A stretch of DNA of 64,000 nt from Phycicoccus sp. Root101 (GCF_001426245.1 NZ_LMCM01000001.1:622625-686624); one strand, 5' to 3'. Positions 26,447 through 35,232 are shown, numbered from the stretch's first letter. Made by a program: numbers and translations. The notes: generated by a model not told the origin, from the letters alone.

Positions 26447-27759
26447 CGGGCGACGACCTCCTCCGGCACTTCCTCGACGACCGCCTCGTCCCAGTCGACG
26501 CCGAGGGCAGCCGCAGCCTTGGCCCCGGAGAGCGCGCCGTCCTCGTGGAACCCCCACCCGTGGTAGGCGCCGGCGAAGGCGACCCGCGAGGTGTTGATCT
26601 CGGGAAGACGTCGTTGCGCTGCAACGGATTCCGGGGTGTAGAGGGGGTGCTCGTAGCTCATCGTGTCGATGACCTTGTCCTGGTCCACGCAGTCCACGCC
26701 GTTGAGTGTGACGAGGAACCGCCGTCCCGGCACGTCGAGGCGCTGCAGCCGCGTGAGGTCGTAGGTCACGAGGACACCGGTCCCACCGGCGCGCTCGGGG
26801 CGACGCCAGTAGTTCCACGAGGCCCGGGCACCTGTCGTGCGCGGCAGCACCGACTCGTCGGTGTGCAGCTGGGCCACGTTGCTGGAGTAAGGGATCGCGC
26901 CGAGGACGTCGCGCTGGAGGTCGGTGGGGGTGCTCAACATGGCGAGCGCCTGGTGCGGGTGGGCTGCGATGACGACGGAGTCGTACGTCTCGCTGTTCCC
27001 GCCGGCGTCGACCACCAGCACGCCGTCAGGTGTCTCGGTGACCGAGCTGACGGGGGTCGCGAGGCGGATGTCGTCGATGCCTGCGGCGAGGGCCTCGACG
27101 TAGCGCTTCGAGCCGCCGGTGACGGTGCGCCAGGTCGGCGACCCGAAGACGGTGAGCATGCCGTGGTGGTCGAGGAACTCGAACAGGTAGCGGGCGGGGT
27201 ACTTCAGCGAGACGTCCGGGTCGCAGGACCACACGGCTGCCACGACCGGCTCGAGGAAGTGGCGGGTGAAGTACGCGCTGAAGCCGACCCGGCGGGCGAA
27301 GGCGCCCAGGGTCTCGTCGCGGTCGGTGTCTGAGGAGTCGCGGGCCAGCACGTCGCGGGCAGCACCGTGGAACTTCTTCACCTCCGTGAGCATGCGCAGG
27401 TAGGACGGGTTGGCGAGGTTGGCGACGCGGGGGAACAGCCCCTTGGCCTTCTTCGCGCCGGCGTACTCCAGGCCGGACTCGTCGTCCCGGACCGACATGC
27501 TCATGTCGGAGTCCTGGGTGGCCACACCGAGCTCGGCGAACAGGCGCAGCAGCGTCGGGTAGGTCCGGTCGTTGTGCACGATGAAGCCCGTGTCCACGCC
27601 GACCACGCGACCGTCCACCTCGACCTCGTGCGTGTCCGCGTGACCGCCGAGGCGGGCGTCGGCCTCGTACAGGGTCACGGGGCCGCGCGTGCTGAGCACG
27701 TGGGCGGCGGTGAGGCCTGCGACTCCGCTGCCGATGACGGCGCGGCGTGGTGCTGACAT
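26443..27759 (-). CDS. NAD(P)/FAD-dependent oxidoreductase, amine-oxidase-like
   Basis: The 438-residue product has the dinucleotide-binding start RRAVIGSGVAGLTAAHVLS followed by LYEADARLGGHADTHEVEVD. FAD contacts near the C-terminus are in NTSRVAFAGAYHGWGFHEDG. HxxP-type residues and SCDPDVSLKYPARYLFEFLD match the group found beside DUF1365/CFA genes. It is the first gene of a five-gene operon in which every junction overlaps, so it probably introduces or removes unsaturation in the acyl substrate (inference). No signal peptide is present. Confidence 0.9.
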   Translation of the reverse strand: MSAPRRAVIGSGVAGLTAAHVLSTRGPVTLYEADARLGGHADTHEVEVDGRVVGVDTGFIVHNDRTYPTLLRLFAELGVATQDSDMSMSVRDDESGLEYAGAKKAKGLFPRVANLANPSYLRMLTEVKKFHGAARDVLARDSSDTDRDETLGAFARRVGFSAYFTRHFLEPVVAAVWSCDPDVSLKYPARYLFEFLDHHGMLTVFGSPTWRTVTGGSKRYVEALAAGIDDIRLATPVSSVTETPDGVLVVDAGGNSETYDSVVIAAHPHQALAMLSTPTDLQRDVLGAIPYSSNVAQLHTDESVLPRTTGARASWNYWRRPERAGGTGVLVTYDLTRLQRLDVPGRRFLVTLNGVDCVDQDKVIDTMSYEHPLYTPESVAAQRRLPEINTSRVAFAGAYHGWGFHEDGALSGAKAAAALGVDWDEAVVEEVPEEVVAR

Positions 27760-27823
27760 GGTGGTCCATCCGTTCAGGGGGTCGACGTGCAGGTCATTCG
27801 GCGTGCGGGGTGGGACGGATTGC

Positions 27824-29041
27824 CTATCGCGGGGCCGTGCCCGGCAGACGGGCAGGGGCTACGAGCCAGAGAGCCGCCCGCCGGGAGGTCACCGACACCA
27901 CCGTCTCCAGCGGTCCCCGCAGGGGCACGAGCGCGAAGAACGCGCCGACGACACCGACCACGAGGACCTGGTCGCCGTAGTGGTCCGGCGACTCCCAGTC
28001 GGGCCACCAGCCCTGGGCCATCATCAGCACGTGCAGGGTGTACAGCGACAAGGTCATGGCGCCGGCCCCGAACACCGCCGCCCACACCCTCGGGTGGATC
28101 CGGGTGGCGAGCACGCAGAGCCCGGTCACGGCCATGGCGGTGCCGATCGTCTGGGCCAGGTCCAGCGGCGCGCCCGAGTGCGGGGCCACCACCGCCAGCC
28201 ACCACCACGAACCGGTGGGCGTGGTCCCGCCCAGCCCGTGCGTCAACAGGGCGTCGAGGGCCCCGGGGTCCGTGGCGAGGGAGGGGTCGGGCGTCACCGT
28301 GTCGGGATAGGTCGCCGCGAGCGCCGCCCGCGCTCCCGGCTGCCCCAGCAGGAGCCGGGAGCTCGCGGTGGCCGCCACCGCGAGGACCACCCCGACGGCG
28401 AGCACCCGGGCCGCGACCACGGGCCGGGCCAGCGGGAGCCGGCCCAGCGCCATACCGGCGAGCAGGTAGGCGACCCACACGGCGGCTGGGTAGTAACCGG
28501 TGAGGAGCAGCTCGCTCAGGAGGTGGCCGGGGCGCAGGAGGTCCTCGGGTTCCGGGCTGCCGACCTCGTGAGGTGGGAGCAGGGGGCGCAGGAGGTGGGC
28601 GCCGACGGGGGCGAGGGCGACCCACGCCACCGCCCAGGCCGCCAACGAGCGGGGGCCCAGCCCGAGGAACGGCAGGCCGAGGAGGAAGAGCACTGCGTAC
28701 GAGGCGAGGATGACCGCGATCACGGTGGGCACGGCACCGAGCGCCAGGCCGAGGGCGCCGATGAGCAGGGCACGGACGGCGAGCCGCACCGACGCGGCGC
28801 CGCGCTCACGGCCTCGCAGCGGCTCGGTCCGGCCGCTCGCGAGGGCGACGCTGACCCCGGCCAGCACCGCGAACAGGGCCGACGCGCGACCCCCGGCCAC
28901 CTGTTGGGCCCAGGGCACGTCGTTCCCGATCCGACCGGGCAGGAGGTGGGTGGCCATCATTCCCGCGAGCGCGAACGCTCGGGCGACGTCGACGCCGACG
29001 ACCCGCCCCGGCGCGATGTCCGGGAGGACGGGCTCGCTCAT
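27824..29041 (-). CDS. Polytopic membrane protein of the DUF418/HGSNAT-like group
   Basis: The 405-residue product begins PGRVVGVDVARAFALAGMMA followed by THLLP, the signature of proteins with the heparan-alpha-glucosaminide acetyltransferase-like (DUF1624) or DUF418 domains. About ten membrane helices are visible, with loops rich in Pro and Gly. Relatives may move acyl groups across the membrane or act as transporters; no substrate can be given. It sits downstream of the lipid operon on the opposite side of the MerR/B12 regulator, with which it is divergent. Confidence 0.8.
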   Translation of the reverse strand: MSEPVLPDIAPGRVVGVDVARAFALAGMMATHLLPGRIGNDVPWAQQVAGGRASALFAVLAGVSVALASGRTEPLRGRERGAASVRLAVRALLIGALGLALGAVPTVIAVILASYAVLFLLGLPFLGLGPRSLAAWAVAWVALAPVGAHLLRPLLPPHEVGSPEPEDLLRPGHLLSELLLTGYYPAAVWVAYLLAGMALGRLPLARPVVAARVLAVGVVLAVAATASSRLLLGQPGARAALAATYPDTVTPDPSLATDPGALDALLTHGLGGTTPTGSWWWLAVVAPHSGAPLDLAQTIGTAMAVTGLCVLATRIHPRVWAAVFGAGAMTLSLYTLHVLMMAQGWWPDWESPDHYGDQVLVVGVVGAFFALVPLRGPLETVVSVTSRRAALWLVAPARLPGTAPR

Positions 29042-29214
29042 GCAGTCATCCTGTCAGCAGGCTTTTGGTTCCGCGCGCCCGTCGGCCCCGACGGGTGGAC
29101 CCCGACGCGCCGGAGCAAGGTCTCGGCACGTCGGGGTCGGTCGGGTGGTCGGTCGAGCCGACAGCTCCGCGGCCGCCTCGCCCCTGGTCGAGGAGGCCAA
29201 GCAGGCCCAGACTC

Positions 29215-29294
29215 TGTGAACAATGTTTGTCCAAGGTTGCACCCTGGAGTGATCCTGCCCGCCGCAGGAGCTCTTGTCCATACTTTGACCAACG
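29215..29294 (+). promoter_or_regulatory. Two pairs of 11-bp direct repeats, probable operator of the MerR/B12 gene
   Basis: Units of 11 bases start at 29215 (TGTGAACAATG), 29226 (TTTGTCCAAGG), 29273 (CTTGTCCATAC) and 29284 (TTTGACCAACG), with consensus nTTGnCCAnnn. The last pair abuts the -10 box. CarH-type regulators bind tandem 11-bp repeats, so autorepression is likely. The site also sits between this gene and the divergent membrane protein gene. Confidence 0.5.
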
Positions 29295-29301
29295 TCGGGG
29301 C

Positions 29302-29307
29302 TACGCT
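29302..29307 (+). promoter_or_regulatory. -10 box of the MerR/B12 gene (leaderless)
   Basis: TACGCT ends six bases before GTG 29314. Confidence 0.45.
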
Positions 29308-29313
29308 GCGCGG

Positions 29314-30312
29314 GTGTACACGATCAGCCACGCCGCGCGGCTGACCGGTGTTCCGGCCGCCACCCTGCGGGTCTGGGAGCGGCGGTACGCGCTGGTCGAG
29401 CCGCTGCGCACCGACGGTGGCTACCGCCTCTACGACGAGCGCGCCCTGCAGGTCGTGCGCGCGATGTCCTCGCTCGTGGCCGCCGGCTGGGCGCCGCGCC
29501 AGGCCGCCGACCACCTGCTGTCCGAACAGCCCGGCCGGGACACCGGGGGCACCGACACGACCGTGGCCCTCGAGACGATGACGGGCCTGCGGCCCGCACC
29601 GGGTTCGGCGCCGGGATCGGGTCGGGGCAGGAGTCCTGCACCGGTCGCGGCTCCCGCGCCGACGGAGGTGCCGGACGGGGACCCCCTGGCCGCGCTGGCG
29701 CGGGGGGCTGCCGCGATGGACCCGGGGGCGGTCTCCGCCGCGATGGTGGAGGCCTTCGCGGGCGGTGCCTTCGAGGACGTCGTCGACACCTGGCTCATGC
29801 CGTCCCTGCAGGTCGTGGGCGCCTGGTGGCGCGAGGGCCGGGTCGACGTCGCCGGCGAGCACGTCGTGAGCGCCACCGTGCACCGTCACCTCGGCGCCGC
29901 GATGGAGGCCTGCCCGCGCCAACCCGGCGGACCCCTGGTGGTGGTCGGCCTCGCCCGCGGATCGCACCACGAGCTCGGGGTGCTGGCGTTCTCGGTGGTG
30001 CTGCGCCGACGCGGGGTCCGGGTCGTCTACCTCGGCACCGACCTGCCGGCGCAGGACTGGGTGCAGGTCGTCCGTCGGCACTCCCCTGCGGCCGTGGTCG
30101 TCGGGGTGCCGATGCAGGCCGACGTCATCGCCGTCCGCGAGACCGCCGAGGCCCTGCACGCGCTCGACGCCGGGTTCCCGGTGTACGTCGGCGGGGCTGC
30201 CCAGGAGGACGTCGCCCACGGGACCCTACCCCTCGGGCACACCCTGCGGGACGCCGCGGACCTGATCGAGCTCGCGCTCGCCACGCACGGCTCGACGGTC
30301 CCCACGCGCTGA
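29314..30312 (+). CDS. MerR-family regulator with B12-binding domain (CarH/LitR-like)
   Basis: The 332-residue product has an N-terminal MerR helix-turn-helix (YTISHAARLTGVPAATLRVW followed by ERRY, residues 2-25). A Pro/Ala/Gly-rich linker spans about 92-122. The adenosylcobalamin module includes the Wx9EH motif, W172 to E182-H183, and H219 in SHHELG as the probable lower cobalt ligand. CarH/LitR proteins bind DNA as adenosyl-B12 tetramers in the dark and fall apart in light. The residue equivalent to Thermus CarH His132, which caps the cobalt after photolysis, is Arg173 here, so the light response may differ. Target genes are unknown. Confidence 0.88.
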   Translation: MYTISHAARLTGVPAATLRVWERRYALVEPLRTDGGYRLYDERALQVVRAMSSLVAAGWAPRQAADHLLSEQPGRDTGGTDTTVALETMTGLRPAPGSAPGSGRGRSPAPVAAPAPTEVPDGDPLAALARGAAAMDPGAVSAAMVEAFAGGAFEDVVDTWLMPSLQVVGAWWREGRVDVAGEHVVSATVHRHLGAAMEACPRQPGGPLVVVGLARGSHHELGVLAFSVVLRRRGVRVVYLGTDLPAQDWVQVVRRHSPAAVVVGVPMQADVIAVRETAEALHALDAGFPVYVGGAAQEDVAHGTLPLGHTLRDAADLIELALATHGSTVPTR

Positions 30313-30348
30313 CCGACGAGCCCGCCGGGCAGACGGCCGACCGTGCGG

Positions 30349-32538
30349 TCAGACGGTCAGACGGGCCTGGAGCGCGTCGGTGAGCAGCGCCACGAGGGCC
30401 TCGAGCTGGATGTCCTCGGAGGAGGACACGTCCTCGTCCGACCCGTCGAGAGCGCGCGCGGCCAGGCCGGCCTTGGCGTCGATGAGCTGGGCGACCTTGG
30501 AGTCGATGGTCTGGGCGGCGATGATGCGCCACGCAGTGACCGGCTCCTCCTGCCCGATCCGGTGCACCCGGTCGATGGCCTGGGTCTGCTCGGCGTCGGT
30601 CCACGAGAGCTCGGCGAGGACGACGTTCGAGGCCACCTGCAGGTTCAGGCCGACCCCGGCCGCACTCAGCGAGCACACGACGACCGCAACCTCGGGGTCG
30701 TTCACGAACGCGTCGATGTTGGCCTGGCGCTGCTTGGGCGTCTGGTCACCGCGGATCGAGGAGTAGCGCAGCCCCCGCTTGGCGAAGGTCTCCTCGGCGA
30801 CGTCCATGACGTCGATGTGCTTGGCGAAGAAGACGACCTTGCCGACGCTGCGCGCGAGCTGGGCGGCGTAGTCGGCGGCGAGGCCGGCCTTGGCCTGCCC
30901 GATGCGCCGCATCACGCCGAACACGTTCTCCTCCGAGGCGGAGGAGTTGGTGTCCTCGCGCTCCCAGCGAGCCACCCTGCGGACCAGCTCGTGGTCGATG
31001 CCCTCGACGAGGACGCTCGAGCGGCGGTTCTCCAGCGCGGAGTCGTAGCGGGACACCAGGCGCCGGGCGAGGTCGCGCTCGGCGGCGCGGATCGACCGAC
31101 CAGCCTCGTCGTCGAGCTCGACCGGGAGGTCGGCGATGCGCCGGGCCGGGATGTCGGACGCGACGTCGACCTTGCGGCGGCGCACGATGCCGAGGTCGAT
31201 GACGCTCGTGCGCGCAGCCGTGTAGAAGCCCGGGTCGGCCGGCGTCAGCCCGGTCTCCTCGAGCGCGTGCATGAGCGGGGCCAACGGCTTCTTGTCGTCG
31301 ATCCAGCCGAGGAACTGCCAGATGGCGCGGAAGTCCTCGATGTCGTTGATCAGGGGCGTCCCGGTGAGGGCCATGAGCAGCGGCCGCACGGTGCGCGAGC
31401 GGATGCGCTCGGAGAGCTGCAGGACGTGCTGCGAGCGCTGCGACGTCTTGTTCTTGATGAAGTGCGCCTCGTCGACGACCATGCCGCGGAACCCGAGGTT
31501 GCCGAGCCAGCCGACGTGGCGGTCCAGCACCTCGTAGTTGACGACGACGATGTCCGCGAACCCGTCGATGGTGTCGCCGTTGCCGTGGACCACGGTCGCG
31601 GTGCGGCGGGGGGTCCAGAGGGCCGCTTCCCGGGCCCAGTTCGTCTTGACGACGTTCGGGACGACGACGAGCAGCGGGTAGGCGCCTGCGGCCTCGGCGG
31701 CGAGCAGGGCCTGGGCGGTCTTGCCGAGACCGGGCTCGTCGGCGAGCAGAAAGGTGCGGTGGCCCGCTGCGGCCGCGCCGACGAGCTGGGCCTGGTGGTG
31801 CATGAGCTCGAGCCCGGCAGGGGCCTTGACGGGGGCGTCCTCCGGCAGCTCCATGCAGGACGACGCACCGCCGTACTCGAAGGAGCGGAACAGCGGACCG
31901 AGCAGCTCCCAGCTGCTGAGCCGGCCCGTGGGGCGCTTGTGCTCCACGGCGGAGAAGTCGGGGGCGAGGAACGGGTTGGCGAGCTGGCGGGCGACGACCG
32001 AGCGGGGCACGACCCGCCGCTCGGGGACCGGGGCTGCGGAGTCGTCGACGGGTTCGGGCTCCGGCTCGTCGGGCACCTCGAACCCTGCGGCCAGCTGCAT
32101 CTCGCGCTTGAGCGTCGCAGCGTCGTCGGAGACCGGGGTGTCCTCGGGCAGCAGGACCAGCAGGGAGGTGTCCCGCGCCGCGGTCTTGGCGAGGATGGTG
32201 GCCACGCCGTCGAGCCGCTTGAGCTGCTCCGTGCGTTGCGCCTCGGTGCTCTCGGCGTCGCTGCGGATCCGCGCCCGCTCCTCGCGGACCAGGAGGGCGA
32301 CGACCTGGAACTTCGTCCGGCCGGACGGGCGGACCTTTCCACGCTGGGCGGCGGCCTCGACCTCGCGCACGGCGCGGGCGAGGACCGGGATCATCCCCTC
32401 GTTGTCGAGGTCACGGACCCGTCGGGGCGACCGCTGACCCCCCTGGGCACCTCCGCGACGCGCTCCGCCCGAGCGGGCGGGACCACCACTGGCGGCACCA
32501 CTGCGCGTGGCGCCGGGCTGGCGTTGGCCTCGAGCCAA
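30349..32538 (-). CDS. SNF2-family DEAD/DEAH-box helicase-like ATPase
   Basis: The 729-residue product begins at TTG 32538, supported by GGAGGAG six bases upstream. A basic, disordered N-terminus of about 45 residues precedes the domain. Helicase motifs are GLGKT (motif I), VVDEAHFIKN (DEAH, II), LTGTPLIND (III), and QTQAIDRVHRIGQ (VI) in the C-terminal RecA fold. SNF2 ATPases move along double-stranded DNA and remodel bound proteins; this one lacks an obvious extra domain beyond the N-terminal region. It stands alone, convergent with the MerR/B12 gene, so no pathway can be read from context. Confidence 0.92.
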   Translation of the reverse strand: MARGQRQPGATRSGAASGGPARSGGARRGGAQGGQRSPRRVRDLDNEGMIPVLARAVREVEAAAQRGKVRPSGRTKFQVVALLVREERARIRSDAESTEAQRTEQLKRLDGVATILAKTAARDTSLLVLLPEDTPVSDDAATLKREMQLAAGFEVPDEPEPEPVDDSAAPVPERRVVPRSVVARQLANPFLAPDFSAVEHKRPTGRLSSWELLGPLFRSFEYGGASSCMELPEDAPVKAPAGLELMHHQAQLVGAAAAGHRTFLLADEPGLGKTAQALLAAEAAGAYPLLVVVPNVVKTNWAREAALWTPRRTATVVHGNGDTIDGFADIVVVNYEVLDRHVGWLGNLGFRGMVVDEAHFIKNKTSQRSQHVLQLSERIRSRTVRPLLMALTGTPLINDIEDFRAIWQFLGWIDDKKPLAPLMHALEETGLTPADPGFYTAARTSVIDLGIVRRRKVDVASDIPARRIADLPVELDDEAGRSIRAAERDLARRLVSRYDSALENRRSSVLVEGIDHELVRRVARWEREDTNSSASEENVFGVMRRIGQAKAGLAADYAAQLARSVGKVVFFAKHIDVMDVAEETFAKRGLRYSSIRGDQTPKQRQANIDAFVNDPEVAVVVCSLSAAGVGLNLQVASNVVLAELSWTDAEQTQAIDRVHRIGQEEPVTAWRIIAAQTIDSKVAQLIDAKAGLAARALDGSDEDVSSSEDIQLEALVALLTDALQARLTV

Positions 32539-32897
32539 GAACTTCTCCTCCGAAGGACCGCGGCGAGCGGACGGGCGGACCCGGCCTGGGACGACCGGGA
32601 CGATCAGGCGACGGCAGGCGTCCCTCCCGGGACCCCTCGACGCGACCCGGACCCGCCGGTCGAGCGACCGGGGCGGGGACGGAGCAGCTGCCCCCGCGGT
32701 GGGACCGGGGACCCCGGGGTGCCGCGACCGCCGTGCACCGAGCTGAGTCGGTGCGAGAGGGACGGTATGGCGCCGGGGCCGGTACTGCGCCCATCCTACC
32801 GTCCGCGGCGCCCGTGCGGGCGGCGGCCCGCAAACCCCCGGCGGGCACCCCGGCTGTGGTACATCTTTCGCACCATCCTCCGAGGCGAGAGAGCACG
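32539..32897. other. Divergent intergenic region, helicase and PAS-ANTAR genes
   Basis: No gene is convincing in these 359 bases. TAGGAT on the minus strand (32793-32798) is a possible helicase promoter. A GTACAT element near 32860 on the plus strand lies upstream of the PAS-ANTAR gene. The rest is GC-rich sequence without clear repeats. Confidence 0.4.
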
Positions 32898-33707
32898 ATG
32901 AGCACCGTCACGCCCAGCTCCCCCGTCGACCGACCCCTCCGGACGGAGGGATCCTCCCCCGTCCCCGGTGAGGCCCTCGCAGGCGCGGTCCACAGCAAGC
33001 CGGTCAACGAGGCACCCACCCAGCCGGGCCGGGCCACGGGCACCGGTGCCGCGGCCTGGGACCCGCTGACCGCCCTGACCGCCGGCACCGCCGAGCCCGC
33101 CGCGCGCTTCCGCTACGACGTCCGCAGCGGTGACTGGTGGTGGTCACCGGGCATGTTCGACCTGCACGGGCTCACCGAGGGCGAGGTCGAACCCACCACC
33201 GAGCTGCTCATGAGCCACAAGCACCCCGAGGACCTGGTCGCGACGGAGCAGACGCTGCGCAGCGTCCTCTCGACGGGCGAGCCCTTCTGCTGCCGGCACC
33301 GCGTCCTCGACACCCACGGTCAGGTGCGCGAGGTGCTCTCGGTGGGCGAGGCCGTCTGTGACGCCGACGGACGGATCGCCACGGTGCAGGGCTACTTCGT
33401 CGACCTCACCTCGGCCTTCGCCGTGGCCACCTCGCAGGCCGCCGCCGAGGTCCTCATGGTCGAGGCGCGTCGCCCGGCGATCGATCCCGTCATCGAGCAG
33501 GCCAAGGGCGCCCTCATCGCCGCCTTCCGGCTCACGGCCGGCGCAGCACTCGAGCTGCTCACCTGGCGTTCGGAGGAGACGGGCACGGACCTGGCCATCG
33601 TGGCGCGCGGCCTCGTCACGGAGTTCCACTCCGTCCACGACGACGACCTCAGTGCAGCACGAAGGGCTTGCGCCTACCTCGGACTCACGGCCCTGGACGA
33701 GGACTGA
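32898..33707 (+). CDS. PAS and ANTAR domain regulator
   Basis: The 269-residue product has a disordered Pro/Ser-rich start (1-50) and a PAS fold (about 65-170: FRYDVRSGDWWWSPGMFDLH, then LSVGEAVCDADGRIATVQGY). A C-terminal ANTAR domain (about 190-255: IDPVIEQAKGALIAAFRLTA, then AALELLTWRSEETGTDLAIV) follows. ANTAR domains bind paired hairpins in RNA and prevent termination; PAS senses a small molecule, redox state or a partner. ATG 32898 follows GAGGCGAGAG. It is not next to any kinase gene. Confidence 0.88.
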   Translation: MSTVTPSSPVDRPLRTEGSSPVPGEALAGAVHSKPVNEAPTQPGRATGTGAAAWDPLTALTAGTAEPAARFRYDVRSGDWWWSPGMFDLHGLTEGEVEPTTELLMSHKHPEDLVATEQTLRSVLSTGEPFCCRHRVLDTHGQVREVLSVGEAVCDADGRIATVQGYFVDLTSAFAVATSQAAAEVLMVEARRPAIDPVIEQAKGALIAAFRLTAGAALELLTWRSEETGTDLAIVARGLVTEFHSVHDDDLSAARRACAYLGLTALDED

Positions 33708-33726
33708 GCCTCCGAGACCCCCCGGG

Positions 33727-33732
33727 TACGAT
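33727..33732 (+). promoter_or_regulatory. -10 box upstream of the CDF transporter
   Basis: TACGAT ends six bases before ATG 33739, which opens a seven-codon ORF rather than the transporter frame. Confidence 0.45.
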
Positions 33733-33738
33733 CGGGAC

Positions 33739-33762
33739 ATGACCTCCACGGACGGTTCCTGA
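33739..33762 (+). CDS. Seven-codon leader ORF before the CDF transporter
   Basis: The frame reads MTSTDGS and then a stop. Its ATG has the spacing of a leaderless start from the TACGAT box. The stop lies four bases before GTG 33767 of the transporter, which has no strong ribosome site of its own. Reinitiation or coupling is plausible. A frameshift or error in the transporter start region is the alternative. Confidence 0.35.
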   Translation: MTSTDGS

Positions 33763-33766
33763 CGCC

Positions 33767-34684
33767 GTGGGCGGCTCCCACTCCCACTCGCACGCGCCGA
33801 TCCCCGGTCACGCGGGCGCGGCGCACCGGTGGCGACTGCGGACCGCATTCGCCCTCGTCGCAGGGTTCTTCGTCGTCGAGCTCGTCACGGGCATCGTGTC
33901 GGGGTCGCTGGCGCTGCTCTCGGATGCCGGGCACATGGCCGCGGACGTGGTGGCCCTCGGCGCCGCCCTCGTGGCGACCCGCATCGCCGCGCGGCCCGAC
34001 ACGACGGGAAGGCGCACCTTCGGCTCCTACCGCGCCGAGGTGTTCGCGTCAGGGCTCGCCGTCCTCCTCATGCTCGGCGTCTCGGTCTACATCGTCGTCG
34101 AGGCGCTGGGACGGATCGGGACGCCGGCCCAGGTCGCGGCGACACCGATGTTCGTCGTGGGCTTCCTCGGGCTCGTCGTCAACGTCGTCTGCCTCGTCCT
34201 CCTGCGCGAGGGCGCCTCGGAGTCCCTGAACGTCAAGGGCGCCTACCTCGAGGTCGTCGCCGACACCGTCGGGTCGCTCGGCGTCCTGGTGGCCGGGGTC
34301 CTCGTGGCCGCCACCGGCAACGCCTGGTGGGACACCGGCGTGGCCCTGGCCATCGCCGTCTTCGTCGCCGTCCGGGCCGTGGCCCTCGGTCGTGAGGTCC
34401 TCGTCGTCCTGGGTCAGCACGCCCCCGCGGGCATGGACCCCGACCAGGTCGCCAGCGCGCTCGGTGCCGTGGCGGGAGTGCGCGAGGTCCACGACCTGCA
34501 CGTGTGGACGCTCACCTCCGGCATGAACGTCGCCACCGCCCACCTCGTCACCGCACAGAGCACCGACGCGCACGCCGTGCTGGACGACGCGCGCCAGGTG
34601 ATGCGCAGCCGGTTCGGGGTCGAGCACGCGACCCTGCAGGTCGAGCCCGACACCCACACCGGCTGCGCCGAGGTCACCTGGTGA
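33767..34684 (+). CDS. Cation diffusion facilitator (Zn/Co/Cd efflux)
   Basis: The 305-residue product begins with a His-rich segment (GGSHSHSHAPIPGH). It has six membrane helices, with the metal site SDAGHMAAD in helix two (HxxxD) and EVVADTVGSLGVL in helix five (DxxxD type). The cytosolic domain follows after residue 215, with HDLHVWTL. It exports divalent metal in exchange for protons. The start is GTG 33767, just after a seven-codon upstream ORF. It is convergent with the copper cluster, hinting at a shared metal-resistance theme. Confidence 0.92.
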   Translation: MGGSHSHSHAPIPGHAGAAHRWRLRTAFALVAGFFVVELVTGIVSGSLALLSDAGHMAADVVALGAALVATRIAARPDTTGRRTFGSYRAEVFASGLAVLLMLGVSVYIVVEALGRIGTPAQVAATPMFVVGFLGLVVNVVCLVLLREGASESLNVKGAYLEVVADTVGSLGVLVAGVLVAATGNAWWDTGVALAIAVFVAVRAVALGREVLVVLGQHAPAGMDPDQVASALGAVAGVREVHDLHVWTLTSGMNVATAHLVTAQSTDAHAVLDDARQVMRSRFGVEHATLQVEPDTHTGCAEVTW

Positions 34685-34702
34685 TGCCGCCGTCCAGCTG
34701 GC

Positions 34703-35221
34703 TCACCGCACCTGCACCTTGAGCAGCCGCAGCGCCGGGTGGTGCGTCTCCACCTCGTAGGTCCCTGGCTGGTCCGTGACGAGGTCGAGGGTCGTCGCCG
34801 TGCCGGCCACGAGCTCGGCCTCCTTCTCGAAGCCGTGCGCGTGCAGCTCGTCCGCGTGGTCGCTCGTGACGGTCAGGCGCAACACCTGGCCGACCCGGAG
34901 CTCCACCACCCCTGGTGACGGCGAGACCTTCTTGCCGGTGACGGTGACCGACAGCTGCTTCGCTCCGGCCGGCAGGTCACCCGCGGACGAGGTCGTGGTG
35001 GTCGGCGGGCTCGTGGAGGAGGTGGACGACGTCGGGTCTCCACCGCTGGAGGCGGCGGACGTGCTCGTGGCCGCCGCCGTGGAGCTCGAGCCCCCGGTGG
35101 TGCTCGAGGACCCCGAGGTGCCGGACCCCGAGGAGCAGCCGGCGAGGGCGACGGCGATGGCGGCAATACCCACGGTGGCGCGAACGCCATGGGACGGGCG
35201 CGGGTGCTGGAAACGGGTCAT
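34703..35221 (-). CDS. Cupredoxin-like lipoprotein
   Basis: The 172-residue product has a lipoprotein signal ending VALAGC (Cys29). A long Ser/Thr/Gly linker (30-85) follows, then a beta-rich domain of about 85 residues (LSVTVTGKKVSPSPGVVELR, then SDHADELHAHGFEKEAELVA) like plastocyanin-fold EfeO/cupredoxin_1 proteins. His residues in HADELHAHG and ETHHP could bind copper, but no standard Cys ligand is present. It is the last gene of the copC/ycnI cluster, 11 bases downstream of copC. Confidence 0.75.
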   Translation of the reverse strand: MTRFQHPRPSHGVRATVGIAAIAVALAGCSSGSGTSGSSSTTGGSSSTAAATSTSAASSGGDPTSSTSSTSPPTTTTSSAGDLPAGAKQLSVTVTGKKVSPSPGVVELRVGQVLRLTVTSDHADELHAHGFEKEAELVAGTATTLDLVTDQPGTYEVETHHPALRLLKVQVR

Positions 35222-35232
35222 GGGAGGGGCCT

